DNA of 64,000 bases from the NCBI GenBank assembly GCA_003439945.1, contig QVRM01005268.1:1-64000 (forward strand). The letters run 5' to 3'. Positions within the stretch are counted from its first letter, which is position 1; each line of letters starts with the position of its first letter. The notes under the pieces were generated by a model. The model did not search any database and was not told where the DNA came from. It saw only the letters and a list, made by a program, of their open reading frames with translations. Both the position numbers and the translations under genes were made by a program. The DNA comes from Dermanyssus gallinae. Lineage: Eukaryota > Arthropoda > Arachnida > Mesostigmata > Dermanyssidae. Shown here in pieces: positions 11,320-24,890 of the stretch.

Positions 11320-12413
11320 ATATTTTGCCCATAACAGTTTTAACTGAGTGCCCGTAAATGCTAATTACACTTTAGATAACTGGGATGACAAGTACAGTGA
11401 TGTATGAAACACGGATGTTCTATAAGGTAATAAACTAAACTGAAATGAAAAACACTTGTAGGCTTTGAAAAACTAGCCTCGCCGAATACGTTTAAAATAT
11501 TTCGAACAGTTTCCGCAGCAGTAAATCCCTTTTTGAACTCTTAACACTTCTTTGAGCAACGTCCGTAACAGGATATTTTGTGCTGTCCATGTCGACAGAA
11601 TTTATATAGCAACAACAATGAGTGAGCTTACAGTGACAATCCCGGAGATTCTACGGTCTTTGGCGCTCACACAAATATCTGTTTTGTAAACATAGCATGC
11701 TCGTCAGGGGTGTGGCGGGCATTTAAAAACGCATCTTTGTCTCTAACCTAATGTATATATGAATGGGTTGTCCTAGTTACCCTGGAAGAAATATTCCCCC
11801 GCCCTGACGTAGCCTGGTCAAACGTGACGAAGATTTTTCTAAAGAGAGCCATTAGCGGATGCCTTCTTGCTATGCCGTTCTGCTCCAAGACCTCACTAGC
11901 GAGTTCAAGGTCACAAGAAACATATGCGACCATTACCAGAAGCTACACAGTATGTGGAGGAATCTGTGGAGCAGTTAGAGATAGATGGAAGACCATTTCA
12001 TTCCAAAACGAACTAAATATGTAGTGACTCTTCTAGGTGGCTCTCTTGACCGAACACTTTGCTCTTGGCTTCTGGCTAAGGGCGTTTCAGCATAACGTAT
12101 CTAATAAGTGCGTAACCAGCTCCGTGCTTAAACTTCGTTTGCCTAAAAATAGTTGTTTATATACACAGTTCTCCAAGACGAAACAGTTAAACATTTTTCG
12201 TCCGATTACGCTCGCCTCTATGTGACCGTGCTGTCGCATCTATCATTCTGGCGCGTTTCTAAGACAATGTGTATTTCGTTGATGATTGAAATGGAAACAA
12301 TCTTGTGGAAGAAGACAGATCCTGTTGCCGCGTTGTCATAATTTCGACACTCTGGTTCAAATGTTTAACCTTGAATACTTTGAATCTTTTAATTATGTAT
12401 ATATACACTAAAA

Positions 12414-12419
<6 letters not shown>
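10736..12419. other. AT-rich DNA without a recognised gene
   Basis: Contains an (ATT)n array at about 11262-11317. The remaining open frames are under 80 codons and unrecognised. Confidence 0.65.
11262..11317. repeat. (ATT)n array
   Basis: About 18 uninterrupted trinucleotide units. Confidence 0.97.

Positions 12420-12461
<42 letters not shown>
12420..12461. repeat. (TA)n array
   Basis: About 20 uninterrupted units, preceded by ACACACA. Confidence 0.97.
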
Positions 12462-12463
<2 letters not shown>

Positions 12464-14123
12464 TGAAGGCCACGAAGAATCCTGTGCAAAAAAGAAAGGC
12501 TTAAAGCGGGTTGTGGCGCGGAATACTCATGCTGAGGCGGAACAGAAGAAAGCGTGATTATTTACCGACAGTTGCTATCTTCATTGGCACTTTCTTTTCC
12601 GAACTATGCAGGAGAAGGTTTCCTGTATTAGTTGCAACAAAACATGTTAACAAAAATTGCGCTACTTAGACAGGTTTACTAACAACAACAACGACAAAGA
12701 CAGGTTTAATGACAACAACAACGCTCACCGACAGCAGGAGAAATTTCAGTATCAATAACAACAAAAACTAGCAAGAAGATGACAATTACGAACAACAACA
12801 GGAACACTACTACTCTCTCGACACATTCCGGTAGTGTTTTAGGTGTTGTCCGTGTGTGAATGAACCAGTGCACATGAATGAATGATTTAATGAATGAATC
12901 TCGTTCATCGTTGTGGCAATGCCCACTCAATCGTTGTCGACAACCCGTCGACTAAAACAACGACAACAACAGCAACCACAACATTAACAACAACAAAAAC
13001 AACAACATCAACAACAACAGCAACAACAACATAAGACGGCGTCGTCGTACGAGATGACGATGGTTGGCATGTTACTCTCATTTTTAATGCTTGCGTGGGG
13101 AGGTGGTGGAACAACAATTATTATGAGGGTGATGCTGATGGCGATGATGGCGATGATGATGTTGACGACTCTTCCTAGTGAGCCAGCGTCGTGTGTCCGT
13201 GTGTGTGTGTTTGCCTTTGGCTATGTATGCGCATGCATCTGTAGTATAGGCATGTGTATCGGCATCCGTACGCACTTCCGTTCCCAGAGTGCGCGGGTAT
13301 CCGTGCCAGCCACCAGCCACGAGCCCCGCTGGCAGGCGGCACATCTCCCCCCCTCTCTCTCTTTATCTTCTTCCTCGCTCTCTCTCTTCCTGTCTCTCTC
13401 TCTGTCTGTCTGTCTCTGGACCGAGAGCAGAGTGTGGAGAAGAGAAGAAGAGTCTCTCCAGTTCCCTCCTCCAGATCCTCGAGAGATGGACCGCGACCGA
13501 CCGACCGACCCAACCAAGAGGTCCGAGACCGCCACTGTTACTACTGCTGCTGCTGCTGTCGCTTATGCTGCCGTTGCTGAGTTCCCCTTTGCTCTCGAAG
13601 TAGCCCCCAAGTAGTTATCATGCGATGAGATGAAATGGCGAGGTCGGCGAAAAAAAGGCTAGTAGCCGCAATAGTAGTAGTAGTAGCTGTAGTAGTAGGA
13701 ATAGAAGTCCTGCCGGATTTCGAGAGAGGAAAAGGATCCTATCTCTCTCTTCCCTCCTGGCTCTCTTGGTTTTCTTTCGTTTGTACTTTTTCTCGTCATC
13801 CTGCTCATCCTGCACAAGGAAAGCGATGGCATGGCGGGACTGCGCCGCCACGCTGTCGGTGGCGCTGACGCTCTATGACGAGTTGTCCGTGCCGTCTTCC
13901 TCTTTTTTTCGTCTTCTCCTTCTTCCCCTTATCTTCTTCTCCGTGCTCTCCGCCTCGCGCACACCGAGGCCCGACCGAGAGAGCGAGTGAGCGTCCAACG
14001 AAGCACTGGAGAAGAGCTTGAGCCACGCCGCAAACTAAGCCTATAGCTGTAGCAGCAGCATCCGAGCAGCCGGTGGAAGCCGACGCAGCATCCTCGTGCA
14101 TGACCTTGGATTTGTTTGAGTTA

Positions 14124-14210
<87 letters not shown>

Positions 14211-14888
14211 GGAGAGGCGGGAAGAGTTGGAGATATTGACGACAGAGAACGTCTTCCGTTGAACACTTGGGCGAACGAGCGAGCGAGCGAGCAGAGAACA
14301 GCAGTACCCAGTAACTTCCTGTATGAAATAAGTAAAACACTACGCCTCTGACAACCATTACTTGAAACTTGGTTTTCTCAAACGCACGGCTGAAACCTCC
14401 CAGCATCAACCAACCACCACCACCACGACTACTATGCGATTCCTCTCAGAGAGAGGTAACGGCGGCGGTGGCGGTGGCAGGAACAACAAAACCATAACTC
14501 CAAGCTTGCTTAGAACGGGAAGCGTGGCGGGGGGGGGGGGGGGAGGTGAAAGGGAAAAGTTCAAGGTATTATCGAACCCACTTGTCCATATATGTGTCTA
14601 TAAGGCTGGTCAGACACCAGTATACGTGTACGCTATCACTGCAACTCTCGACCAGTTCGCGTAGCGTCCTCCTCATTTTGAACTTATGAATGGCGAATTT
14701 TGTCCAGCTGAGTAATCTCTAGCATCAGGGCAACGCCATGGCAACGGCCCGCTTCTTATAAAGGTGCGTAGCCGCCACCAGTGTACTATACTACTATTAC
14801 GTTCACCAGTAGTGGGACTACGGCAACATCGACAACGATTGCCAAGTGCATCCGGATATGGATGTGTTTGTATTCATGTGTCCATGCC
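12462..14888. other. Simple-repeat-rich non-coding DNA
   Basis: AAC repeats at 12955-13032, CT-rich tract at 13345-13420, (AT)n followed by (AG)n at 14127-14210, and a G run at about 14527-14543. No gene recognised. Confidence 0.7.
14127..14210. repeat. (AT)n plus (AG)n compound microsatellite
   Basis: AT array with one ACAT break, passing directly into AGAGAG. Confidence 0.96.
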
Positions 14889-14899
14889 CACATGTAGAT

Positions 14900-15091
14900 T
14901 TAAAAAAAAAAGATACTTTTCGGGCTGAACCTCAGCCAATATTTAACGTCCACGGGACTGGTTTTCGCAACGCTTCATAGACGGACCCTCATAGTAAATA
15001 CAAATGTGCAACTGTGGGGTTCAAACCCGCGCACCTATGTGTCTTCTCCGGTCGGCGTGGCGGAATGCACCACGCCACCGGGCTCGACGCT
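14900..15091 (-). mobile_element. tRNA-derived SINE, copy B, with target-site duplications
   Basis: Antisense full-length copy. On the element strand it has the tRNA-like head with GGCGTGGTGC (box A-like) and GGTTTGAACCC (box B), then the shared tail CGTCTATG...GGCTGAGG, ending in a T run. An 11-bp direct repeat CACATGTAGAT flanks it at 14889-14899 and 15092-15102, which marks retrotransposition. Confidence 0.88.
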
Positions 15092-15102
15092 CACATGTAG
15101 AT

Positions 15103-17005
15103 GTGTGTGCTTTCGCCTACTAGAACGGTGGTGATTAGTGTTTGAGCTGGCCGTCAAGCAGGGGCGGTTGCAGGACAGCGACATTCGTCCAATTTCTATT
15201 CCTTCTCCATCCACAATCCTCTCTAATTAAAAACTCGTCAGCTTCCGGTGTAACAAGACATAAACAAACGAATAAATGCGTAGACGGATGGCTGTGACAG
15301 ACAGATCAATCGAGGCTGTCTGATGTTGTTATACAACGACTGCTACGGTCTAATTCGCCATACAATGCCTGCTAACGGTGCATCGGTACGTGTATGTGTG
15401 TGGGTTGTCATGCACCCTCCGCAACGTGTTCTGATCCTGCGGCTCGGATGCCAACCGCAGCAGAAACAGTAACAGCAGAGGCAAACGGGCGGCAGTAAAG
15501 ATGACGACAACGACGTCATCACCACAAAGCGCAGTCTTGTGGACTTTCCTCATCTAAATTTTTCCACCGTGGTAGGTCCAGCCTGCCCATCCATTCATCC
15601 ATGGTCCACCCTATCAGGCCGAGGCCATTGCTGCTGCTGTTGTTGTTGCCGTTGCTGCTGCTGTTGTTACTGCTGCGGCTGCTGCTGTTGTTGTCGTCGT
15701 TGTAGTTGTTGTTGTTGTTGTTGTTGTTGTCGTCGTCGTCGTCGTTGTTGTTGTTGTTGTTGTTGTTGCTAGTGTTGCCGTTGTTGTGGCGTGGCTGCTG
15801 TTACCAGCTACTTGTTTGTGGTCGGCGTCCTCCAACAGCGGCAGCAGCAGCAGCTGTACGGATGGATATAAAGCCCATGCTAAGATGTGCTCGGGCAATG
15901 CTCGAGCGACTACTCACTGAACAATCGCTCGTCTACCGACAGACAGACAGACAAACACACAGAGAGACAGACTACACACCGACACAGAGAGAGCGCGGGA
16001 GGATCAGAGGAGGATGAAAAGAGCGGGAAAAGGGGCGGAACACCAGGCAGATGATGTCCGGCCGGCCGACCGACCGAGAGGGTTAATCGAGGAGAGATGG
16101 ATGAAACGACGGATGAACAAACGAGACATCAACACACACAGAGAGAGAGAGAGAGATAGAAAGAGAGAAAACAGGGAAGGAGGAGAAAGGAGCCAGGCAG
16201 AACAAAAAACAAAGCGCGCAGAGATCGAGTACGACGAACGGAGACGAGGCAGAGAGACAGGAACAGGAAATAGCAAAGAAAGCTAAATGAACGAGATGAA
16301 GATGAGCGCCGCCGGCCGGAAGACGTTTTGTTTTTTGTCCTTGTTGCTGTTGCTCTTGTTGTTGTTGTTGTTGTTGTTTGAGCAAGAACCTCCGAATCGC
16401 GAGCAAATCACGTGCAACCTGTACGGCAACAGGATGTTACTGTGGTTGATCGTCGCTTCCTTACAGGAAACTCTGTACCTCTTTTCCTTTCGCTCTTACT
16501 AACTGTCTCTCTCTCTCAATTTTCTTTTAATTTTTCGCTTTTCTCTTTCTCTATCTCTCTCTCTGGTGGGTTGTCGAGCTCTCTGGCTCGCTTTCTCAGG
16601 ACGCAATCTACGACACGACACGATTGAAGCGAACTCGTAATAAGAATGTGGAAAATGTCGTAGAAATATGACTGGGAGCGATGCCGTCACCAGACGCGTC
16701 GGCAGGTTGTTGTTGTTGTTGCTGTTGTTGTTGATGATGTTCTCGTCGTTTCCTCGTCGTCGTCAATATCTTTGTTGTAGTGTGTCGTTTCGCATGATTT
16801 TGCTCCACGCATAACGCATGTTTGTGCACCACGTTCCCCACTCGAGAGCAGCATACGCAGACCCCGTGTGAACGGAAAGCCCGCCTGTTCACCGCGCAGG
16901 ATGCCTTGCCGAGACACTGCACCAGAATGACAGCAATTATCCCTTAGCTTTAGTAGCATTTCCGGCAACACCAGCAGTCGTGTCCAACCTTGCAACGACG
17001 GCTCA

Positions 17006-17009
<4 letters not shown>
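15103..17009. other. Simple-repeat-rich non-coding DNA
   Basis: GTT/GCT/GTC array at about 15626-15796, GA-rich tract at 15940-16270, GTT at 16340-16380 and 16705-16735. No gene recognised. Confidence 0.7.
15626..15796. repeat. GTT/GCT/GTC trinucleotide array
   Basis: About 170 bp of imperfect trinucleotides, which generates spurious poly-Thr, poly-Cys and poly-Leu frames. Confidence 0.93.

Positions 17010-17046
<37 letters not shown>
17010..17046. repeat. (TA)n array bordering the mariner remnant
   Basis: Uninterrupted TA units ending where the mariner-like sequence begins (AAGAGCGGATC). Confidence 0.95.
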
Positions 17047-17049
<3 letters not shown>

Positions 17050-17059
17050 AGCGGATCAA

Positions 17060-17600
17060 AACATTCTAAAACATATTTATAAAAAAAGTATTTATTAAAT
17101 CTTCTAAGTTGCTTTTGTCCCTTCCAAATAACTCCCGCCCGCTGCAATGCACTTGTCTACCTTCTTCCCCATTCTTCAAAACATCTTTAAAACGCGCCTT
17201 TCGTACTCATGTTCAGTTGCTTCAGCGATTTTCTTCTTCATAGTCTGCTTAATCTCGAAACGTTGTTCCTTAAAATTGTGTATCTATGAGACAGAAAAAT
17301 GTCACATGTAGCTAGGTCCGTCGAATAGGAGGGTTGCGGAAATATAGAAATCACAATTTTCATTAAACGATCTGAAATCAGTAACGATGCGTGCGCGCAA
17401 TCTTCTTAAATGTTCGCGGAAGTATTCCTTATTGATCTTAGTGCCAGGTGGCAAATTTGTTAAAGATGATTTTCTTAAAGTTCAAAGAAAGACAGTAAAA
17501 AGTCGCAAAGTCGACGGATACCACGTATAGACGGTGTTTTGGGACGTTGCTTGATCATCAGGAGCATTGTTTGTAACATTGTCACCACTCTAAAACATAT
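17060..17600 (-). pseudogene. Decayed mariner-family transposase, C-terminal half
   Basis: Reading the - strand in shifting frames gives successive mariner transposase blocks: LPPGTKINKEYFREHLRRLR (17375-17460 region), PQPSYSTDLATCDIFLS (17290-17340, corresponding to the family PPYSPDLAPxDxFLF block that holds the last catalytic Asp), then NFKEQRFEIKQTMKKKIAEA, and KCIAAGGSYLEGTKAT (17105-17155), the usual C-terminus (KCIxxxGxYFEGD). At least two frameshifts and several stops interrupt it, including a stop in KMF*RMG, so it is dead. The N-terminal half and the terminal inverted repeats were not recognised. Its 3' side abuts a (TA)n array. Confidence 0.75.
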
Positions 17601-18773
17601 GAGTTGATTTTCAACACGGAACTTGATGCAGACTCGTTGTTCTATGTAAATAAATCGCGTAACTTCGATTTCTATACTTCTTTTAACCGGAAGAAGCGGT
17701 ACTCGAACAATAAACTCGCCGTCGTCGATTGGTGCGAAACGTATCATGTGTGTAGCTCATGAATGGCGCTTCTAAGCAAAACAAACCAAAAAACCTTGGT
17801 GGTTTCGGTTTGGCAACAAATTGCAAAGCACTAGAACGTGCCGCTTGAACTTGGAGATTCTCAGAGTTTGATTATCGTGACTTCGCTTGGAATTCGCGGA
17901 CGAGAACTGTGTGCGGATTTTCGAGTGCCGTAACAGTTGTTCCTTCTGAACGTATCTGCCTTTAATTATACATAGTCTCGAGTTCGTGGGCCGATTAAAG
18001 CGTGCCTCAAAATGCCGCGGCGTTTCCACGCTAGACGACGAAATATAAGCGCCTACGCTGCCGAAGAAATGATGCCCAGCGCTTGACACTCGACCCAAGA
18101 TTGAGACGATTTCCGATTTTGTCAATTAGTGTGCGTCTTTAGTCCGTATGCATAATATTTCAAAACCAGAAGTGGTAACAAACTCGTGCGATTGACCTGG
18201 CAATTGACGATTTATTAATGTTATTTTTTTTTAATTTGGCATGTCTGGCCGCACAGCCCGCTTTTGACGCACAGCAAGCAACGATATTAAAGATATTAAA
18301 CCCCTAACCATGATTAAGGTGTAGCCGGTTCGATCTCTGTTATTGATCGAACTTTCTTTGAGCAATGCTCATTCAGAATAGATGATAAGCCATACCGCTG
18401 AGAATTATAAACCATGCCGCCACAAGGACTGTTCACCGCCTATGATGCCGCTCTAAGCGCCCTTGATAAGAAAGGTTTGTATTAATATATACATGCCAAA
18501 CGAATAATAAAATAAATTCCTGTTTATGTATAATTCGTTCTAGCCATATTTGTTTATCATTCCGTGGCTATGTATTTTAGTTGTAAAGCTCCGCATGAAA
18601 CACTGCGTCGTGTAATTTAAATTCATGTCGAGCACGAGTTACACCACATGGGAGTGCAGGCGCCTGGATTTCTATTAGCTCAATAAGACGTGTCGGTGCA
18701 ACTTCTGCAGCGAGTTATTCTTTTTATATAATTTGGATGCGTGCTACACGCCAGGCTTCCGGAAACAAAACAC

Positions 18774-18832
<59 letters not shown>

Positions 18833-21800
18833 TGTGAGAGGGGTACAATTGGGTGTTTGTATAGCGTCATCGGACCAACAATACGAAATCAAGGGCCAAC
18901 CGCATCTTGTGGTGAAAACAGCTGCAGCAAATTACGTCGTTTCAGATAAAGCTACGCACAAGAACAAGATATTTATTATTGATTGACTCTTAATAATGTT
19001 TTTCCATATCTGTTTTCCTAGAACGTGTACCCCTCAAACGGCGATATCTAGTCTAATTTTACATCTTTGGATAATAGCAACACCTTAGCCTGATTACTGA
19101 GAGTCTTCTAGCTTGCCGAAAAATCTGCCCCGCCCGGTGGTTTGGCTGGCTCAGATGAAACAAGAAAGACACGGTCTAGCGAGGGTTATTATAGAGTGAG
19201 GTTACTCTATATACTTCATCTCCACCGAGTATCCTTCATCTCCACTGTCCCTTCTTCTTACTGCTTAGCTAAGCTTGTGCTGCCGTATATGCCGCCGGTA
19301 CCGTAACATGTATAGATAGATAGACAGACAGACGGATCTAGATGGATGCCGTACGGTAAACACAGTGCTCCTGAGGTGCTCAATGAGATCCGATCCCACG
19401 CCTCTCCGGAATCGTAGAGTCGGTCGGGGGGGGGTTATAGGCCCAGCCTCGACGCGGTTGCCGACCGCGTTTTTAATTCGTCGACGTCTCCTCTCTCGGA
19501 CAGCTGTTGCTTCGGCGGGCGACGTTAGCCTACTACGTACGGCCAGTATAGAGTTTCCTATCTCGCACGAAGCACCCATGCTCGATGTAACGTGGTCGTC
19601 GTGACCGTGCCGATTGCTCGACCTTTTGGCTCCCGATAGCCACGGTGGCCACAGCAGTGGCGGCGGTAGCGGCGGAGACTGTGCTGGTAGAACAACAGCC
19701 GAACCCAGCCACTATGCCAAACGACGAGACTGTGGAGACTGGCCTCCTGGAGCTGGATCAGCAACCTCGGGAGACCGAGAGAAAATAACCGAGAGAGAGA
19801 GAGAGCGCGAGAGCGTGACCTCACGGTCGAATCCTCGCCTCGCGTCTCTATGCGATCAGACAAGACTCACGACTTCAACAACTAACGGCGCGTTGCGTCG
19901 AGGTGTATCTAACTATCGACTGCTTTGATTGAATGTATCCGTTCAGCAGCATTTGACCGAGTTTAGTTTGTTAATCACAAGAAGCATCTCTCTCTCTCTC
20001 TCTCTCTCTCTGATTTGAGGAAATAGCCCAGTGACTCAACTCGATGGCAAACTCCTAAAACACCGTTTGGATCGACCGGTGTTCGTTTTCACCGTTGCCT
20101 CAGAACGACGCTGCTGCTGCTGTTGCTGCTTGTCGAGTACTGCCAAGAAGATGAGCGCCCTCTTGCCGCTCACCGCCTCCTCTGTACGCCTCTGCCACGT
20201 AGACACACTGTCGCAGCTTAAAACACAACAGAGTCCACCGTCTTCTCGTCACCGTCTCGACCGTAGAGAAGTGGCTCCGCGGAGCAGCTCTGTTGGTTCC
20301 GATGAGATCTGTCATATCTCCCGCCGCCCTACGACACGGATCCGTTCTTTGGCAGAAGACCTTCTTCCTTTGCTATCTCTTCCTGCTACCATTCCTGCTG
20401 GCTGGAGCTTGGCGAACTCCACGCGGCGGCGATACCGTCGGCTCCGAGCACACGGCGTACACACGGTGGTATTGTTGCTATTGGCGCTGTTGCTCCTCCG
20501 GCGGCTGTTGCTGTTGATGTTGTTGCTGTTTTTTTCTAGGCGTCATATGGCTTCTGGGCTTCCGTAGCCCGTCACTAGGTAGTCTCTGACCGCTGGTTGG
20601 CTGGCTGGCAGTCAGTTAGACGGCGATCGACGCTGATCCGCCACCACACGACAAAGATGTTGTGTCGCGCCTCCCGGAGCATCGACCTCTGTCGATTAGT
20701 AGTAAGTAGCCCGTGCAGACCCACCCGGTACAGACCCGCTAGGACACCGCCAGAAGGCGGGCCGCGGGGCGGGGGAGATGGTTGCTGACCCAAAACCCCC
20801 AAGTGTCTGGAAGGTTTTTTCGTTGGTGTCTGCTGCTTCTTTCTCTGATGTGTTCCTTGGTGCTTCCTCGTGTCTCTTCCTTGGCAGAGGACGACGACGA
20901 CAACGACAACGACGACGACCACGAGAGGTCTTTTTTTGGACGAGCGCAGCGTCACGCCAAGCGATTGGTTGTTCCTTTTCCACCAGAGTCCTTGGCCAAC
21001 CTGGCTCTTTTGCTTGCGCTCCCTCCAGCTTCTCCAGTCTCTCACATCTCCTCTTGACCTTCTTAGTTGGCATCGCACGAGGCCGATGATGGTCGGCCTA
21101 CCGACCGGCCAGACTCTTATGTTTAGCTGCCGTACGATGTAGCAGCTGGTTAGGTTAGGGTGGTCTGACGCAGCTATCCCATTGAGGCAAGCATATATCT
21201 GGTTGACGCACGATCCCCCTCGCGTCATTGTTGTTATTGTTGTTGTTGTCATCTCCATCGGGGTTGTCGCCAACGCCACCGCGGCGACCGCCATTCATGT
21301 GCTTTTTTCTCTTACCTTTTCGTTGCTCTTTTTGCCGCCGTGCTAGCTTCTCTTCCTGCTTATTCCCCCCCCCGCCCCCCCCCCCCCCGGCCGGACCTAC
21401 CACGTACCTGCCAACGCGCCCATCCAAACCACCCGTCTCCCCCCTCGCTATTCCTCTCTCTCTCTCTCTCTCCTTCTGTCGCGCCTTGCCTTTCTGCCTG
21501 CTGTCTGCCTGCTGGAGTTGGTGGGTCGTTCGCCGCCCGCCCGCCCGGAAAGAAGTAGTCAAGTAAAAAACCATCTTGGCCGGCCTCAACAGCGCAGGTC
21601 AACAGATCTCCTGTCGCACAGTCTGGCTCGCCTGTCTGGACATCTGCTGCTGCTGCTGTTGTTGTTGCTGCTGATCGTGACAATAACAGCCATGTACCTA
21701 CTGTCTACTACTACTGCTACTACTGCTGGCCGCGTTGGCGACCACGACAACAACACGGTTGTCGTCGTCGTCGCCATAGTCATAGTGGTCGTGGTACGTA

Positions 21801-23814
21801 TATATGTTCAGCATGTAGCGGTCTTCCTCCTTCACGTACATGCAGCGTCTCTGACCTTCTGTCTGTCTGTCTGTATGTCGGTCTGTCTGTTTTTTCGAAT
21901 GTCTTTGTTTGTCTATCCATGTATGCTCGTTTTTCAGAGCCCATTGCCGCTCCCCCGGCCAATGATGTCTTTTCTCTCAGTGCTGCTACTGCTGTTACGA
22001 TTGCTAACAACGTCTGCTAGTGTAACCCCCCACGCTTCCACCGTAACACCCCCAACGCAGCGTTGCGGATGGCCGTGTTGGTAATGGCTGCGGTAGAATC
22101 CATGCTAGTTTCCTTTAGCTTTCCCTTCCCCAGACACTGTTGCTGCCGTTACCCACTTCTGCTATACTGGCTGGTTGGGGCCACGTCTACCTGGATGACT
22201 GGTTGGGCTACTAGGCTGGCTGGTGGCTTTGCTTTAACCAAAAAAAAAAACGATGGATTAATGGTCATAATGCTAGTAGTGAAGGAACGTATAGAAAACG
22301 GCTACTCTTGCGGCTGTCATTAATACTAATAAATACTACGACTAACACTTCTGCTACGTTTGGTTAGTGAGCCACTCGTTCTAGCAGCAGCAGCACCCTC
22401 GCCACCACCACCACCACCACCCCCATTGCTATCACTATCACTACCGTCACCATCATCACCGTAGGTATATCTACTACGGAAGCCATTTGTATCCTCATCA
22501 TCACCACTAGCTCCCCCCCACCCCACCCCACAAACCTTTCCGCCACCCTAGCGCCGGGGGTGCCGCCCCCGCTTTTGGGGCGGTGACCGCACCTTGAGTG
22601 CGCAAGTGATAGATGAGCGGATACACCGGAGTGCGTCACAGAAGACGAACGTTTCGGGGACGGCGGACCGGATGGAAATCTTGTCTGCTCGTTGAGCTTC
22701 CAACAGACAGACAACAACGGCGACGATAGCAACAACAACAACAACGGTGACGATAGCAACAACAACAACAACGACGGCGACGACGACGATGAATGGACGA
22801 CTACAAAATGGGTTAGACGTAGTACCCCCCCGCTTGAACTCGCTGTTGAACGACTTGACTTGAGCTAGCGAGCGGGTGAGCGAGCGGTCAAGCTCGATCC
22901 GATCATATCAACGGCGCAAACGCAAGCCCAAATGAAGCAAACAAAAGGAGAACGAAAGGAGACAGGCGACGACCGACGCTCTAGAATCGAAATCGCTCCG
23001 AAATCTTCCGCCAGCGAGCGACAGCGGTTTGATGACGGCGGGGATGTTTCGGGAATAAATAATTGGTCTCTGACTGTGTGTGCATGTGTGTGTGCGTGTG
23101 GGTATCTTCACATGTGTGCGTGGGTGTGGGCGTGTGCATTTGTGTGCATGTAAATGTGTGCAAGAAAAGACATAGGTAAACAGAGAGGACCAGGGACGAG
23201 ACAAAGACGTGAATTGCGCTAGTGAAAGAAGAAGGGTAGTACATCCAGACAGGTAGGCAGGCAGGCAGAGACAAAGAGAAGAAATAGATGGAAGAATGCA
23301 CGATCGTCGCCCAATTTGACGATAAATGTAGACGATACCTGTTCAAAGTTCTCTTTTACTCGAAGCAGCGCAGTCCTTGCGAGGTTGATGTGTTGTTGTT
23401 GTTGTTGATGACGACGACGACCACAGCAGCAACAACAACAGCAACACCCGGAGCAGCAGCAGCAACACCACTAACAGAATCAGCAGGAACCAGACAGAAA
23501 CTTCTGTTTGTTTTCGACGCTTTGTTTGAAACGGAACGGAACACCGAATGCCTCACTCGACTATCTCGCGGAAGGTGTTGGGCGTGCCCTCTAACCAAGC
23601 GCCCACCGACCCACCCACCCACACAGTTGCCTGTAATCACCTCACCCGACCTCATTGTCATCATCGTCTTCGTCGTCGTCGTCATCATCTTTGTCTTAGC
23701 GAGTAGTAGTAGTAGTAGTAGGCTTGCGTAGGCGCAAGAATCACCTCTGAACGACGCAGCACCGCTGTGCCTCGCCATTGACCTCGACCCACCTCTCTCT
23801 ATATTTCTCACTTC

Positions 23815-23849
<35 letters not shown>

Positions 23850-24660
23850 CATATGTCTCTCTTTTTTTTCACGAGAAGGCATGAAGACGCATCACCGAGT
23901 CACCGCAATGCTGATGTCGATCAACAGCCGAAACAAATGAGAACAAACCGAAACGACAGATACATAGACAATCACGGGAGCGACGGCGGGTATGGGTGAA
24001 GAGATGATGCCATCGCTGATGCCATTCACGGAAACGATGCCCAGCCTACTCAGCGGACTCATTGATTTCCGTTGGAGCATTCTTTTCTTCATCTTCTTCT
24101 TCTTCTCACAGACTTCGATGTTCTTCGATTTCGACCTCTGCGATGTTTCCAGTAGTAGAAGTAGGAGTATTGGCTGTAACCGCAGTTGTGAAACAAATAA
24201 CAGTACCCATAGTAACACTACGAGTAGTCGTAGTAGTAACAATCAAAGTATTTGGCCAGCTAACTAGGTGTAGTTAGGGGGTGGCCGAATAGTTTCGATC
24301 GAATCAGGGGAAACAATGTCAGTTATTCACCTTTTCAGCTCATCGTTTTGTCTTTCGACGAGCCTGCCATCAAGCCGTCAAGTCAAACACAAAGCCTGGC
24401 ACACAATTCTCTCTCTCCGGTTCTGTGGGTCGCTGTGTGTGGATCTGTGTGCAAGGAAGCCGACCAGTGCAGACTCACCCACTGCATGCAGCCGCCACTC
24501 GATCAGCAGCGATCATCGTCGTCCCTCCCTCTAAATACGCCTAATTAGTAAATCAATCGATCAATGAGGGCTAATCGCTTCAGAAAAATCAACAACATAC
24601 TCCTTCTGGTGTGGCAACAATAGCGACATGGCCTTGCGTATGCAAGCATCATTCAAACAT
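17601..24660. other. Non-coding DNA: AT-rich then repeat-rich
   Basis: 17600-19300 is AT-rich and may include more of the decayed mariner. (TA)n lies at 18777-18828. From 19.3 kb the DNA becomes GC- and repeat-rich: GA at 19790-19815, CT at 19988-20011, C runs at about 21366-21389, a GCCCC/GGGGC hairpin at 22563-22583, AAC at 22728-22775, and AT at 23817-23852. No gene recognised. Confidence 0.6.
18777..18828. repeat. (TA)n array
   Basis: About 26 uninterrupted units. Confidence 0.97.
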
Positions 24661-24890
24661 AGTGCATGTGTTGTTGTTGTTGTTGTTGTTGTTGCTGGTG
24701 CTGGTTTTGTTGTTGTTGCTGTTGTTGTTGCTGGTGTTGTTGTTGTTGCTGGTGTTGTTGTTGTTGCTGGTGTTGTTGTTGTTGCTGGTGTTGTTGTTGA
24801 TGCTGATGTTGTTGTTGTTGTTGCTGGTGTTTTTGTTGTTGTTGTTTTTGTTGTTGGGTTTGTTGTGTTTGTTGTTGTTAACGTTCCTGT
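24661..24890. repeat. GTT/GCT array with an 18-bp higher-order unit
   Basis: The unit GCTGGTGTTGTTGTTGTT repeats about four times at 24730-24800 inside a longer GTT-rich block. Confidence 0.92.
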
